Assembly (NCBI GenBank): GCA_903940375.1
Contig: CAJAKT010000022.1
Coordinates: 1 to 11,222, forward strand
From: an uncultured bacterium
Lineage (GTDB): Bacteria; Actinomycetota; Actinomycetes; S36-B12
Length of the DNA stretch: 11,222 nucleotides
Direction: 5' to 3'
Part shown: piece by piece, positions 1-7,480 of the stretch
Numbering within the stretch: position 1 is the stretch's first letter
Layout of the letters: every line of letters begins with the position of its first letter
Position numbers and translations under genes: made by a program
Notes under the pieces: generated by a model
What the model was told of the DNA's origin: nothing
The model's database searches: none
What the model saw: only the letters and a program-made list of their open reading frames with translations

Positions 1-805
1 AGATCAGCCCGCCGCCGGTCTCATCAGCATTCGAGAACCTCTGCGCCACGTAGATCGGGAGGATGCTGACCAGCACCAGCGCTGCTGCGACCACGTTGAC
101 GATCGGCGCCTGATTGGGGCGGAAGAGGTTCTGGTAGATCCAGATCGGCAGAGTGGTGATTCCCGGCCCCGCCGTGAATGTCGTGACGATGATCTCGTCG
201 AACGAGAGGCCGAAAGCCAGGATGGCCCCGGCGACCAGCGCCGAACGCATCAGCGGGAACGTCACATAGACAAAGGTGCGCCAACCGTTGGCGCCGAGGT
301 CCGCGGACGCCTCCTCCACGCTGCCACCCATGCGGCGGACGCGGGCGATGACGTTGTTGTACATGACGACGATGCAGAACGTCGCGTGGCCGATGATCAG
401 GGTGTAGATCGTCAGCCCGCCGAGGAAGGACGTGAAGACGTTGTTCAGCGCGATGCCGGTGACGATGCCGGGCAGCGCGATCGGCAGGACGACCAGCAGC
501 GAAACTGACTCCCGGCCGAAGAACCGATACCGACCAAGGGCAAACGCGAGCAGCGTCCCGAGCACGAGTGCGACGAGCGTCGCGGCAATGGCAACACCGA
601 TTGAGGTCATCAGCGCCTCGCGAACACCCTCGCTCTCCACCGCCTTGCCCCACCACTCGGTGGTGAAGCCGCTCGGTGGCCACGTCAAGCTCTTGTCGGT
701 GCTGAATGAGTTGATCAGGATCACGCCGAGCGGCACGTAGATGAAACCGAACGCGATGATGGCGAAGATGGTGAGGACGACTCTGGTCCCGCGCGAGATC
801 GACAT
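1..805 (-). CDS. potC: Polyamine-type ABC transporter permease, PotC-like (3' end cut by window edge)
   Basis: This is an inner-membrane permease subunit of a spermidine/putrescine-type ABC importer. The visible 268 codons run from an ATG at 805 to base 2 without a stop, so only the last few residues should be missing (the family is about 260-280 residues). Hydrophobic segments lie at about residues 9-32, 66-90, 101-120, 133-152, 187-208 and 235-255, which fits six helices. The cytoplasmic EAA loop that contacts the ATPase is visible around residues 163-185 (EEASADLGANGW, then FP). The start sits only 6 bases after the potB stop; a short AGG five bases before the ATG overlaps that stop, so translation is probably coupled to potB. 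The order after ATPase, binding protein and PotB supports PotC. The exact substrate cannot be read from the sequence; other organic cations or similar solutes are possible. Confidence 0.9.
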   Translation of the reverse strand, partial: MSISRGTRVVLTIFAIIAFGFIYVPLGVILINSFSTDKSLTWPPSGFTTEWWGKAVESEGVREALMTSIGVAIAATLVALVLGTLLAFALGRYRFFGRESVSLLVVLPIALPGIVTGIALNNVFTSFLGGLTIYTLIIGHATFCIVVMYNNVIARVRRMGGSVEEASADLGANGWRTFVYVTFPLMRSALVAGAILAFGLSFDEIIVTTFTAGPGITTLPIWIYQNLFRPNQAPIVNVVAAALVLVSILPIYVAQRFSNADETGGGLI

Positions 806-811
806 GGCCAC

Positions 812-1681
812 CTACAAGTTATCCAGCGCGCCCGAGCGACGGACGGCCAGCAGGTAGAGCAGCACGATGACAACCGGGACGGTCGCGACGGCAGCGGCGA
901 ATGGGAGGTTGGTGACGTAGGTCGTCTGGACGATGTTGCCGAGCATGGTCACCTTGCCGCCGACGATCTGAGCGGTGATGTAGTCGCCCAGGCTGAGCGA
1001 GAAGGTGAAGATCGAGCCAGCCACGATCGACGGGAAGATGATCGGCATGACGACGCTGCGGAAGGTGCGCCCACCTGTGGCTCCGAGGTCGGACGATGCA
1101 TCGAGCATCGAGTTCGGCAGGCGAGTGAGGCCCGCGTAGATCGGCAGGATCATGTAGGGCAGCCACAGATACGTCAGCGTGATGACGATGCCGAGGTACC
1201 CGTAGCCCGGGCTCGAGAGGCCGAGCGGATCAAGGAACCAGGCCAAGACCCCGGTCTCCGGCTGCAGCATCGCGCGCCAGGCATAGACCTTGACGAGATA
1301 GGACGCCCACAGCGGAGTCAGCACCATCGCCACGAGCAGCGGCCGCCAGGACGGTCGCGCCACCCGTGCCATGAAGAACGCGAGCGGCAGCGCCAGCACC
1401 AAGCAGAAGAGCGTGACGAGCAGCGCAATGCTGACCGTGCGGAGCATCGACCCGAGGTAGGCCGAGTTGGTGAATACCTGCTGGAAGTTCTTCATGGTGA
1501 ACGTCTTCACGAGCTGCCCGGTGAAGTCATCCACGGTCCAGAAGGCCGTGAGGAAGAGCGCGGCGAGTGAGCCCAGGTAGACCACGACCAGCCACGCCAT
1601 CGGAGCGGTCAGCAGGCCGGCAAGCCGCAGGCGCGGATGCCGGTAGCCGAAGCCCCGAGGCGTGGCGGTCGTGGTCGTCAC
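812..1681 (-). CDS. potB: Polyamine-type ABC transporter permease, PotB-like
   Basis: This is the first of two membrane permeases of the importer, 289 residues, close to the usual PotB length. It begins with GTG; a GGAGG at 1691-1695 stands nine bases upstream and supports this start. A charged N-terminal tail of about 22 residues precedes hydrophobic segments at about 24-48, 80-105, 115-135, 163-184, 213-235 and 261-280. The EAA-type coupling loop is visible at about 188-213 (LDASSDLGATGG, then MP), the part that docks on the ATPase. The gene follows the binding-protein gene by 27 bases and ends (TAG) 6 bases before potC, so it is expressed with them. The two permeases should form a heterodimer with an ATPase dimer below. 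Assignment to the PotB family is by sequence pattern and gene order; the substrate is inferred. Confidence 0.92.
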   Translation of the reverse strand: MTTTTATPRGFGYRHPRLRLAGLLTAPMAWLVVVYLGSLAALFLTAFWTVDDFTGQLVKTFTMKNFQQVFTNSAYLGSMLRTVSIALLVTLFCLVLALPLAFFMARVARPSWRPLLVAMVLTPLWASYLVKVYAWRAMLQPETGVLAWFLDPLGLSSPGYGYLGIVITLTYLWLPYMILPIYAGLTRLPNSMLDASSDLGATGGRTFRSVVMPIIFPSIVAGSIFTFSLSLGDYITAQIVGGKVTMLGNIVQTTYVTNLPFAAAVATVPVVIVLLYLLAVRRSGALDNL

Positions 1682-1690
1682 TGGTTCAGT

Positions 1691-1695
1691 CCTCC
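1691..1695 (-). promoter_or_regulatory. Ribosome-binding site of potB
   Basis: GGAGG on the minus strand ends nine bases before the GTG at 1681. It decides the GTG start, since the frame has no ATG near the N-terminus. Confidence 0.7.
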
Positions 1696-1708
1696 GGAAA
1701 CGGCGCCG

Positions 1709-2980
1709 CTAGGAGCGGAGCGCGCTCCATGCCGTTGCCCACTCGCTGTAGGGAACGCACTGGGTGTCCGTGCGCCCGTCGATGCAGGTGGCCGTCGGCG
1801 TGTTCCAGTAGTAGACGTCCGTCCAGTACTCGGCGTCACCCGCGTGGTACGTCTCGCAGAACGTCTTGTCCGCAGTGAGCTCACAGGACTTGGCATTCGA
1901 CGGGGCCTCGCCAAACCATTCCGCGACCTGAGCGTTCGTCTCCGGGGAGGCGATGTGGTCAACCCACTTGTACGCACAGTTGATGTTCTTCGCGTCCTTG
2001 GCGATCATCCACGTGTCAGACCAGCCAGTTGCGCCTTCCTTGGCCTTGGTGGACTGGATCTTGCCGCCCTCTGCAGCTGCAAGGTTGGCGATGACCTGCC
2101 ACGACGTACCGATCGCGGTCGTCCCGGAGTTGAAGGCCTGGACTGCCTTCGTGTAGTCGCTCCAGTACTCGCTGATGAGCGGCTTCTGCTGCTCGAGCAG
2201 CGCCATGGCCGCGTCGAACTGCGTCTGGTCGAGCGAATACGGATCGGTGATCCCGAGTTCCGGCTGCGTCGCCATCAGGTAGACCGCCGCATCCGCGATG
2301 AAGATGGGCGAGTCGTATGCGGTGACCGCACCCGCGTAGGGGGAGTCCGCCTCGAACGTGGCTGCCCACGAGTCGACCGGCTCCGTGACCTTGTCGGTGT
2401 TCCACATGATCAGGTTCGCGCCGCGGCCATGGGGGATGCCGTAGGCAACACCGTTGACGCTGTTGAACTTCTGCATCTTCAGATCCTCGAAGATGTCGGC
2501 GTAGCTCGGCACGAGGTCGGTGTTGACCGGCTGCACCGTGTCGCCGTAGATGAGCCGCAGCGTCGCGTCGCCGGATGCCGACACGACATCCCAGCCACCA
2601 CCCTGCATGAGCTTCACCGCTTCGTCGGAGGTGCCGAAGGTCTTGAGGTTCACCTTGCAGCCCGTCTCCTCCTCGAAGCCAGACACCCAGTCGACGGCCG
2701 GGTCGGTCGAGCCGTTCTCGACATAGCCAGGCCACGCGAGGATGTTGACCTCGCCCTCACCGTCACCGACGGGTCCGGCGTAGGCCTCGCCACCGGGAGC
2801 GGCAGGCGCCTCGGATGCGGGTGCCTCAGACGCAGCTGCAGATGCGGCTCCGCTGGCGGCAGTCGATCCCGCAGCAGCGGCGCTCGACTCTGTGCTGCTG
2901 GACCCGCCGCTGCATGCGGCGAGCATCAATGCGGCGGCAGTACCTGTCGCGGCAAATGTGAGCAGACGCTTTGTGTGCAC
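1709..2980 (-). CDS. potD: Extracellular solute-binding lipoprotein, PotD-like (spermidine/putrescine family)
   Basis: This is the substrate-binding protein of the importer, 423 residues, tethered to the outer face of the membrane. It starts at GTG 2980 with a perfect AGGAGG six bases upstream. The signal peptide has basic residues (HTKR), a hydrophobic stretch of about 7-20 and a lipobox LAACS; Cys23 would be lipidated. A Ser/Ala/Glu/Pro-rich linker covers about 25-66, a likely spacer from the membrane. The folded domain begins near EVNILAWPGYV (77-87), a pattern typical of PotD-like proteins. Six further cysteines (108, 335, 366, 375, 399, 408) could form up to three disulfides, four of them in the last 60 residues; classical enterobacterial PotD is not known for such a tail. 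It lies 60 bases after the ATPase gene and 27 before potB. Polyamine specificity is inferred from family and context; other ligands are possible. Confidence 0.9.
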   Translation of the reverse strand: MHTKRLLTFAATGTAAALMLAACSGGSSSTESSAAAAGSTAASGAASAAASEAPASEAPAAPGGEAYAGPVGDGEGEVNILAWPGYVENGSTDPAVDWVSGFEEETGCKVNLKTFGTSDEAVKLMQGGGWDVVSASGDATLRLIYGDTVQPVNTDLVPSYADIFEDLKMQKFNSVNGVAYGIPHGRGANLIMWNTDKVTEPVDSWAATFEADSPYAGAVTAYDSPIFIADAAVYLMATQPELGITDPYSLDQTQFDAAMALLEQQKPLISEYWSDYTKAVQAFNSGTTAIGTSWQVIANLAAAEGGKIQSTKAKEGATGWSDTWMIAKDAKNINCAYKWVDHIASPETNAQVAEWFGEAPSNAKSCELTADKTFCETYHAGDAEYWTDVYYWNTPTATCIDGRTDTQCVPYSEWATAWSALRS

Positions 2981-2986
2981 CTGCGG

Positions 2987-2992
2987 CCTCCT
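2987..2992 (-). promoter_or_regulatory. Strong ribosome-binding site of potD
   Basis: A consensus AGGAGG ends six bases before the GTG at 2980. It is the strongest Shine-Dalgarno sequence I found here, which fits the need for excess binding protein over membrane subunits. Confidence 0.8.
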
Positions 2993-3004
2993 GTTCTATT
3001 GCGG

Positions 3005-3028
3005 AGCCGTGAGCGGATGCCCACGGCT
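3005..3028 (-). repeat. Hairpin between potA and potD
   Basis: Arms AGCCGTG (3005-3011) and CACGGCT (3022-3028) form a perfect 7-base-pair stem with a 10-base loop. It lies between the potA stop (3041-3043) and the potD ribosome-binding site. No T-run follows, so it is not a classical terminator. A stabilising 5' structure for a processed potD mRNA, or partial attenuation, are the plausible roles (inference). Confidence 0.5.
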
Positions 3029-3040
3029 TGTGGTGACTGA

Positions 3041-4072
3041 CTAGTCGGCGACCTGGTACTCGTGACGCGCATCCCAGACAAGCTGGATCCGCTGACCACG
3101 CAGGTGACCGAGGTCTGTGGACATCTCGGAGTTCTGCTGCACGGCCATCAGGGAACCGCCAACAGCAAGGTCGACGACAAACCGGGTGGACATGCCGACG
3201 TACACAACCTCGCGCACCGTGCCCGGAACAGCGTGCTCGCCATCGCCGGGTCGTGCATCGGCTTCGATGACGCGGATCTTCTCCGGCCGCACCGACCACG
3301 TGCCCGGGCGGCCGAGGACCGCCTGGGCCGCAGCACCCTCAAGCAGGTTGGACGTACCCACGAAGCCCGCTACGAACGCGGTGGCCGGATGCTCATACAC
3401 CTCAGTCGGGGTGCCGAGCTGCGCGATGTTCCCCTCGTTGAACACGGCGATGCGATCGGACATCGTCAACGCCTCATCCTGGTCGTGCGTGACGAACACG
3501 AATGTGATCCCGACCTCGCGCTGGATCTCCTTCAGCTCGACCTGCATCTGCTCGCGGAGCTTGAGGTCGAGCGCACCGAGGGGCTCATCGAGAAGCAGCA
3601 CCTTCGGACGATTGACGAGGGCCCGGGCAAGGGCGACGCGCTGCCGCTGGCCACCGGACAACTGCGACGGCGCTCGGTCGCCATAGGCACCCAGTCGAAC
3701 CGACTCGAGGGCAGCGAGGGCGCGCGTCTTGCGCTCAGCAGCCGGCACCTTCTTGACCTTCAAGCCGTACTCGATGTTCTTCAGCACGGACATGTGCGGG
3801 AACAGCGCGTAGTCCTGAAAGACCGTGTTGACGTCGCGTGCATAGGGCGGCACGCGCGTGACGTCGACGCCAGCGAGTTCGATGGTGCCGTCATCCGGTC
3901 GCTCGAAGCCGGCGATCATCCGAAGGACGGTGGTCTTGCCCGAGCCCGACGGACCGAGCAGGGTCAGGAACTCCCCGTCGAAGACATCGAGATCGACCCC
4001 GTCAACGGCAACGACATCGCCGAAACGGCGCGTCAGGCCACGGAGGCGAATGGCCACGGACGGCTCAGACAT
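3041..4072 (-). CDS. potA: Polyamine-type ABC transporter ATPase, PotA-like
   Basis: This is the cytoplasmic ATPase that powers the importer, 343 residues from the chosen ATG at 4072. Walker A GPSGSGKTT is at 40-48, the Q-loop glutamine at 86, the signature LSGGQ at 138-142, Walker B VLLLDEP at 158-164 and the switch histidine at 196. A C-terminal TOBE-like regulatory domain covers about 240-343 (WSVRPEKIRV at 259-268). All catalytic motifs look intact. The frame stays open 32 codons further upstream to 4168, but an AGGGAG eleven bases before the ATG at 4072, and the match of the MSEPSVAIRLRGL start to family N-termini, favour the shorter protein. It is the first gene of the transporter unit, followed by potD after 60 bases. 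CysA/UgpC-type sugar or sulfate ATPases share this architecture; the neighbours make PotA the best call. Confidence 0.93.
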   Translation of the reverse strand: MSEPSVAIRLRGLTRRFGDVVAVDGVDLDVFDGEFLTLLGPSGSGKTTVLRMIAGFERPDDGTIELAGVDVTRVPPYARDVNTVFQDYALFPHMSVLKNIEYGLKVKKVPAAERKTRALAALESVRLGAYGDRAPSQLSGGQRQRVALARALVNRPKVLLLDEPLGALDLKLREQMQVELKEIQREVGITFVFVTHDQDEALTMSDRIAVFNEGNIAQLGTPTEVYEHPATAFVAGFVGTSNLLEGAAAQAVLGRPGTWSVRPEKIRVIEADARPGDGEHAVPGTVREVVYVGMSTRFVVDLAVGGSLMAVQQNSEMSTDLGHLRGQRIQLVWDARHEYQVAD

Positions 4073-4083
4073 GGTGTAACGAA

Positions 4084-4089
4084 CTCCCT
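4084..4089 (-). promoter_or_regulatory. Ribosome-binding site deciding the potA start
   Basis: AGGGAG on the minus strand lies 11 bases before the ATG at 4072. In-frame ATGs at 4091-4096 lie just upstream of this site and would not be served by it, so they are less likely starts. Confidence 0.55.
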
Positions 4090-4121
4090 GCATCATGGCG
4101 TGGACCGCCGAGGGGGCGATC

Positions 4122-4137
4122 GCGGAACAGTATCCGC
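4122..4137. repeat. Dyad GCGGA-N6-TCCGC overlapping a -10-like element
   Basis: Perfect 5-base arms at 4122-4126 and 4133-4137 surround a 6-base centre, overlapping the GATACT candidate -10 box about 57 bases before potA. It could be a repressor site or a small 5' hairpin. Chance is not excluded in such GC-rich DNA. Confidence 0.3.
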
Positions 4138-4183
4138 TTCCACGCATTGCCCACACCGACTCCCCCATGGACGGGGCAAATCG

Positions 4184-4201
4184 TTACCTATTCGTAGGAA
4201 A
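4184..4201. repeat. Imperfect 18-base dyad upstream of potA
   Basis: The pattern is TT-n-CCTA-nnnn-TAGG-n-AA: 12 of 18 positions are symmetric, and one more pair matches just outside. It lies in the AT-richest part of the gap, 112-129 bases before the potA start. It has the size and form of a TetR/GntR-type operator, but no regulator gene is in the window. Confidence 0.3.
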
Positions 4202-4218
4202 TGCCACGGTTTTCGTCG

Positions 4219-4521
4219 TCAGTCACCGAGGGTCAGGGGTAGCCACCGGCTCAGGTCAGATCGCTCACCACTCGCGTGCAGCCGGCCCGATGCGACGGCC
4301 TGCGCCCAGGTGAGTTCCCCGCTGGCCAGGGCGAGCCAGGTCACGGCATCGGTCTCGACGACGGCCGACGGCGTACCTCGGCGATGAGTCAGGCCGGGGA
4401 TGGCCTGGACCGCCGCATACGGCGGGATCCGGATCTCGACGGACCGCCCCGGCGCCCGCTCCTGCAGCAGGGCCAGGGATGCCTTCACCTCCGCCCGCAG
4501 GTCGGCGGTGTCGGGGGCCAT
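4219..4521 (-). CDS. Small bacterial sterol-carrier-like protein (SCP_3-like), coupled to purL
   Basis: This is a 100-residue protein resembling the bacterial SCP orthologue family (SCP-2 fold) that is commonly annotated next to purL in actinobacteria as 'sterol carrier family protein'. Recognisable stretches are VEIRIPPYAAVQ (28-39), a Thr-His-Arg-Arg-Gly-Thr-Pro segment (45-51), VVETDAVTWLALASG (54-68) and ASGERSDLSRWLPL (83-96). There is no signal peptide or membrane segment, so it should be cytosolic. Its ATG shares a base with the purL stop (TGATG), so it is translationally coupled to purL and is the last gene of the purine run. The function is not known; lipid binding is suggested only by the fold, and the neighbourhood suggests a link to purine synthesis. 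Confidence 0.75.
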   Translation of the reverse strand: MAPDTADLRAEVKASLALLQERAPGRSVEIRIPPYAAVQAIPGLTHRRGTPSAVVETDAVTWLALASGELTWAQAVASGRLHASGERSDLSRWLPLTLGD

Positions 4522-6803
4522 CAGCGCAGGGCGTCCGGCAGGGTGCCCTCGTGTGCGGTGCGCAAGTCATCGACGGTGACCGTGAACAGCTCCGACAGTT
4601 GCAGCACCTGCGTGCCCTCGGGGTAGCCCGCATCAGGGCCAAGGCCCGAGTCGACCACGCCGATTCGGTACGCCGGCAGTCCCCGCGCCGCACACATCTC
4701 CGTGAAGCGCAGCTCCTCTGTCCGAGCCACGACCACCACCGCGCGGCCCGTGGACTCGCTGAACAGCAAGGTGAAGGGATCAATGCCGTCCGGGAGCCAG
4801 CACCGAGCACCGATACCTGAGTGCAGGGCCATCTCAACCAGTGTCTGCGCTACACCACCGTCGGACACGTCATGTGCCGCGGACAGCATGCCGTCACGCG
4901 AACCAGCAACGAGAATCTCGCCGAGGAGCCGCTCCCGCGCGAGGTCGACCGCCGGCGGCATTCCGCCGAGGTGGCCATGCACGTGATGCGCCCACTCGCT
5001 GCCACCGAACTCATCTCGTGTGTCGCCGAGGAGGTAGACCAACTCGCCATCCTCGCGCCAGGCAATCGGCGTGCGTCGCTCCACATCGTCGATGACCCCC
5101 AGCACACCGACAACGGGGGTCGGCAGGATCGGCGTTCCGCCAGTCTGGTTGTAGAACGAGACATTGCCACCCGTGACAGGGATACCGAGTTCGAGGCAGC
5201 CATCGGCGAGGCCGGTAGTCGCCTGCGCGAACTGCCACATGACTTCGGGATCCTCCGGCGACCCGAAGTTCAGGCAGTTGGTGACGGCAAGTGGCACGGC
5301 ACCCGACGCGGCCACGTTGCGATAGCTCTCCGCGAGCGCCAGTTTCGCGCCGTTGTACGGATCAAGCTTGGCGAACCGACCGTTGCAGTCGGTTGAGAGC
5401 GCGACACCGCGGCCGGTCTCCTCGTCGATGCGGATCATGCCGGCATCCTCGGGCTGCGCCAGGACGGTGTTACCGAGGACGTAGCGGTCGTACTGCGAGG
5501 TGACCCACGACTTCGATGCGAGGTTCGGCGCCGCCACCATCGTCAGCAGCGTGGCGCGGAGCTCATCAGGCGTCGATGGGCGGGCGAGGTTGTCGGGTCC
5601 GTCGGCCTGCAGAGCGTCCTGCCACACCGGGCGGTGGAAGGGGCGCTCGTACACGGGACCGTCATGCGCAACCGAACGCGGCGGCACGTCGACAATCTGC
5701 TCACCGTGCCACTCCACCGTGAGCCGGCCCGAATCGGTGACCTCGCCGATGACGACGGCCTCGACCTCCCACTTCGCGCAGAGCTTGAGGAACGCATCGA
5801 GATTCGCCGGCGTGACGATCGCGCACATGCGCTCCTGCGACTCGCTCATGAGGATCTCCTCAGGCGAGAGCGTGGGATCGCGAAGCAGCACGCGATCCAG
5901 CCACACGTGCATGCCGCCCTCACCGTTAGAGGCCAACTCACTCGTGGCGCAGGAGATGCCCGCGCCACCAAGGTCCTGAATTCCCTCGACGAGACCAGCG
6001 TGCAACACCTCGAGCGTCGCCTCGATCAGGAGCTTCTCCATGAACGGGTCGCCGACCTGGACGCTTGGGCGCTTGGTGGGGCCACCCTCGCTGAAGGTCT
6101 CCGATGCGAGTACGGAGACGCCGCCGATGCCGTCGCCACCCGTGCGAGCGCCGTAGAGGACGACGAGGTTGCCGACACCCTTGGCACTGGCCAGGTGGAT
6201 GTCCTCATGGCGCATGGCACCGATGCACAGGGCATTGACGAGGGGGTTGCCGAGATATGACGGGTCGAAGACGACCTCGCCACCGATATTGGGCAAGCCC
6301 AAGCAGTTGCCGTACCCGCCGACACCCGCAACGATCCCCGGCATCACCCGGCGAGTGTCGGGCGCATCGAGTGGGCCGAAGCGCAGCGGATCCATGACGG
6401 CCAGCGGCCGCGCACCCATCGACAGGATGTCTCGCACGATGCCGCCGACGCCGGTTGCTGCACCCTGGTAGGGCTCGACATACGACGGATGGTTGTGGCT
6501 CTCGACCTTGAACGTCACGGCCCAGCCGTCACCGATGTCGACAACGCCCGCGTTCTCGCCGATCCCGACCATGAGGATGTCGGTCTTCGGAGCCTTCTCG
6601 CCGAACTGGCGCAGATGCACCTTGCTCGACTTGTACGAGCAGTGCTCACTCCACATGACGGAGTACATCGCGAGTTCGGAACTCGTTGGCCTACGGCCGA
6701 GGATGTCGCGAATCTCCTGGTACTCGTCAGGCTTGAGCCCCAGTTCAGCGAACGGCTGCGAGCGATCGGGATCCTCGACGGCGTGCGTGACGGTGTCGAT
6801 CAT
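4521..6803 (-). CDS. purL: Phosphoribosylformylglycinamidine synthase, large subunit PurL
   Basis: PurL is the synthase subunit of FGAM synthase, which converts FGAR, glutamine and ATP to FGAM in step 4 of IMP synthesis; the ammonia comes from PurQ. At 760 residues it is the short PurL type that works with separate PurS and PurQ, not the fused 1,300-residue form. Visible family segments are MWSEHCSYKSS (50-60), FKVESHNHPS (98-107, with the conserved His105), GAATGVGG (114-121), GGDGIGG (222-228), QDLGGAG (276-282), a second-half NCLNFG (509-514), PVTGGNVSFYN (542-552) and HDVSDGG (644-650). The paired glycine-rich segments reflect the duplicated AIRS-synthase-type fold. The ATG overlaps the purQ stop by four bases (ATGA), and its own stop overlaps the next start. 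Nothing looks truncated. Confidence 0.98.
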   Translation of the reverse strand: MIDTVTHAVEDPDRSQPFAELGLKPDEYQEIRDILGRRPTSSELAMYSVMWSEHCSYKSSKVHLRQFGEKAPKTDILMVGIGENAGVVDIGDGWAVTFKVESHNHPSYVEPYQGAATGVGGIVRDILSMGARPLAVMDPLRFGPLDAPDTRRVMPGIVAGVGGYGNCLGLPNIGGEVVFDPSYLGNPLVNALCIGAMRHEDIHLASAKGVGNLVVLYGARTGGDGIGGVSVLASETFSEGGPTKRPSVQVGDPFMEKLLIEATLEVLHAGLVEGIQDLGGAGISCATSELASNGEGGMHVWLDRVLLRDPTLSPEEILMSESQERMCAIVTPANLDAFLKLCAKWEVEAVVIGEVTDSGRLTVEWHGEQIVDVPPRSVAHDGPVYERPFHRPVWQDALQADGPDNLARPSTPDELRATLLTMVAAPNLASKSWVTSQYDRYVLGNTVLAQPEDAGMIRIDEETGRGVALSTDCNGRFAKLDPYNGAKLALAESYRNVAASGAVPLAVTNCLNFGSPEDPEVMWQFAQATTGLADGCLELGIPVTGGNVSFYNQTGGTPILPTPVVGVLGVIDDVERRTPIAWREDGELVYLLGDTRDEFGGSEWAHHVHGHLGGMPPAVDLARERLLGEILVAGSRDGMLSAAHDVSDGGVAQTLVEMALHSGIGARCWLPDGIDPFTLLFSESTGRAVVVVARTEELRFTEMCAARGLPAYRIGVVDSGLGPDAGYPEGTQVLQLSELFTVTVDDLRTAHEGTLPDALR

Positions 6804-7480
6804 GATGCCCCCACCAGTGAGTTGAGCACTGACGTGAAGAACGGCAGTCCATCGGTCGTCGGACCGGTGAGATCCTCGACGGCGTGCTCCGGGTGCGGCA
6901 TCAGGCCGACGACGTTGCCTCGCTCGTTGCGGATGCCGGCGATATCGCGGCGGCTGCCGTTCGGGTTGAGCCCGAGGTAACGCGCGATCACACGCCCCTC
7001 GCCCTCAAGCATGTCGAGCGTGGCCTCGTCGGCCACGTACCCGCCCTCGCCGTTCTTCAGCGGGATGAGGATCTCCTGTCCGGTCTCGAAATCGGCCGTC
7101 CACATCGATGTGGTGTCCTCGATGCGCAACTGCTGGTCGCGGCAGATGAAGTGGAGGCTGTCGTTGCGCGTCAGCGCACCGGGCAGCAGATGCGACTCGC
7201 ACAGGATCTGGAAGCCGTTGCAGATCCCCAGGACCGGCAGGCCGCCCTTGGCCGCATCGACGATCGAGTGCATGACGGGAGCGAACCGGGCGATTGCTCC
7301 GCACCGCAGGTAGTCGCCGTAGGAGAAGCCGCCTGGTAGGACGACAGCGTCGACCTTCTTCAGGTCATCGTCGCCGTGCCATAGAGCAACGGCCTCGCCA
7401 CCGGCGATGCGCACCGCACGAGCAGCATCGCGATCGTCGAGCGAGCCGGGGAAGGTGACAACGCCAACCCGAGGAATCAC
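6800..7480 (-). CDS. purQ: FGAM synthase glutaminase subunit PurQ
   Basis: PurQ is the class I glutamine amidotransferase subunit that hydrolyses glutamine and passes ammonia to PurL. The 226-residue length is typical. The catalytic triad is complete: Cys87 in the nucleophile elbow LGICNGFQ (84-91), and His196 and Glu198 in MPHPEH (194-199). The oxyanion region PGGFSYGDYLRCGAIA (49-64) is characteristic of PurQ. The start is GTG at 7480, overlapping the purS stop as GTGA; the IPRVGVVTFPG N-terminus matches the family, which supports it. The end overlaps purL by four bases. Equal, coupled synthesis of PurS, PurQ and PurL would suit their assembly into one complex. Confidence 0.98.
   Translation of the reverse strand: MIPRVGVVTFPGSLDDRDAARAVRIAGGEAVALWHGDDDLKKVDAVVLPGGFSYGDYLRCGAIARFAPVMHSIVDAAKGGLPVLGICNGFQILCESHLLPGALTRNDSLHFICRDQQLRIEDTTSMWTADFETGQEILIPLKNGEGGYVADEATLDMLEGEGRVIARYLGLNPNGSRRDIAGIRNERGNVVGLMPHPEHAVEDLTGPTTDGLPFFTSVLNSLVGAS

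Larger units (their letters stand above)
4073..4218 (-). promoter_or_regulatory. Intergenic region between the purine run and the transporter genes; possible promoter region
   Basis: This 146-base gap is the longest in the window. It contains an AT-richer patch, two imperfect dyads (listed separately) and a -10-like GATACT at 4129-4134 that matches four of six consensus bases. I see no convincing -35 element, which is common in actinobacterial promoters. A CCCC/GGGG inverted pair at 4162-4176 gives only a weak hairpin with no T-run, so there is no clear terminator for the upstream operon. Read-through into potA is therefore possible. The promoter role is inferred. Confidence 0.3.

Noticed and set aside
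24..683. 219-codon minus-strand frame within potC
   Set aside because: It is a shadow. The potC frame continues to the window edge with six hydrophobic segments and the EAA loop, which this frame lacks.
1637..3040. 467-codon open frame on the plus strand opposite potD
   Set aside because: The translation is Arg/Val/Gly-rich without domains, while the minus strand encodes a lipoprotein with a perfect ribosome-binding site.
4116..4123. GCGATCGC palindrome
   Set aside because: An 8-base palindrome like this is expected by chance in GC-rich DNA. I noticed only one copy and did not search the whole window for others.
4073..4168. N-terminal extension of potA by 32 residues
   Set aside because: The extension resembles no ABC ATPase N-terminus, and the AGGGAG site serves the ATG at 4072.
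4162..4176. CCCC/GGGG hairpin as terminator of the purine operon
   Set aside because: The stem is only four bases and no T-run follows on the minus strand.
3062..4387. 441-codon open frame on the plus strand opposite potA
   Set aside because: It is a long antisense frame favoured by GC-rich codon bias. Its Arg/His/Asp-rich translation resembles no family, and the opposite strand carries a full ABC ATPase.
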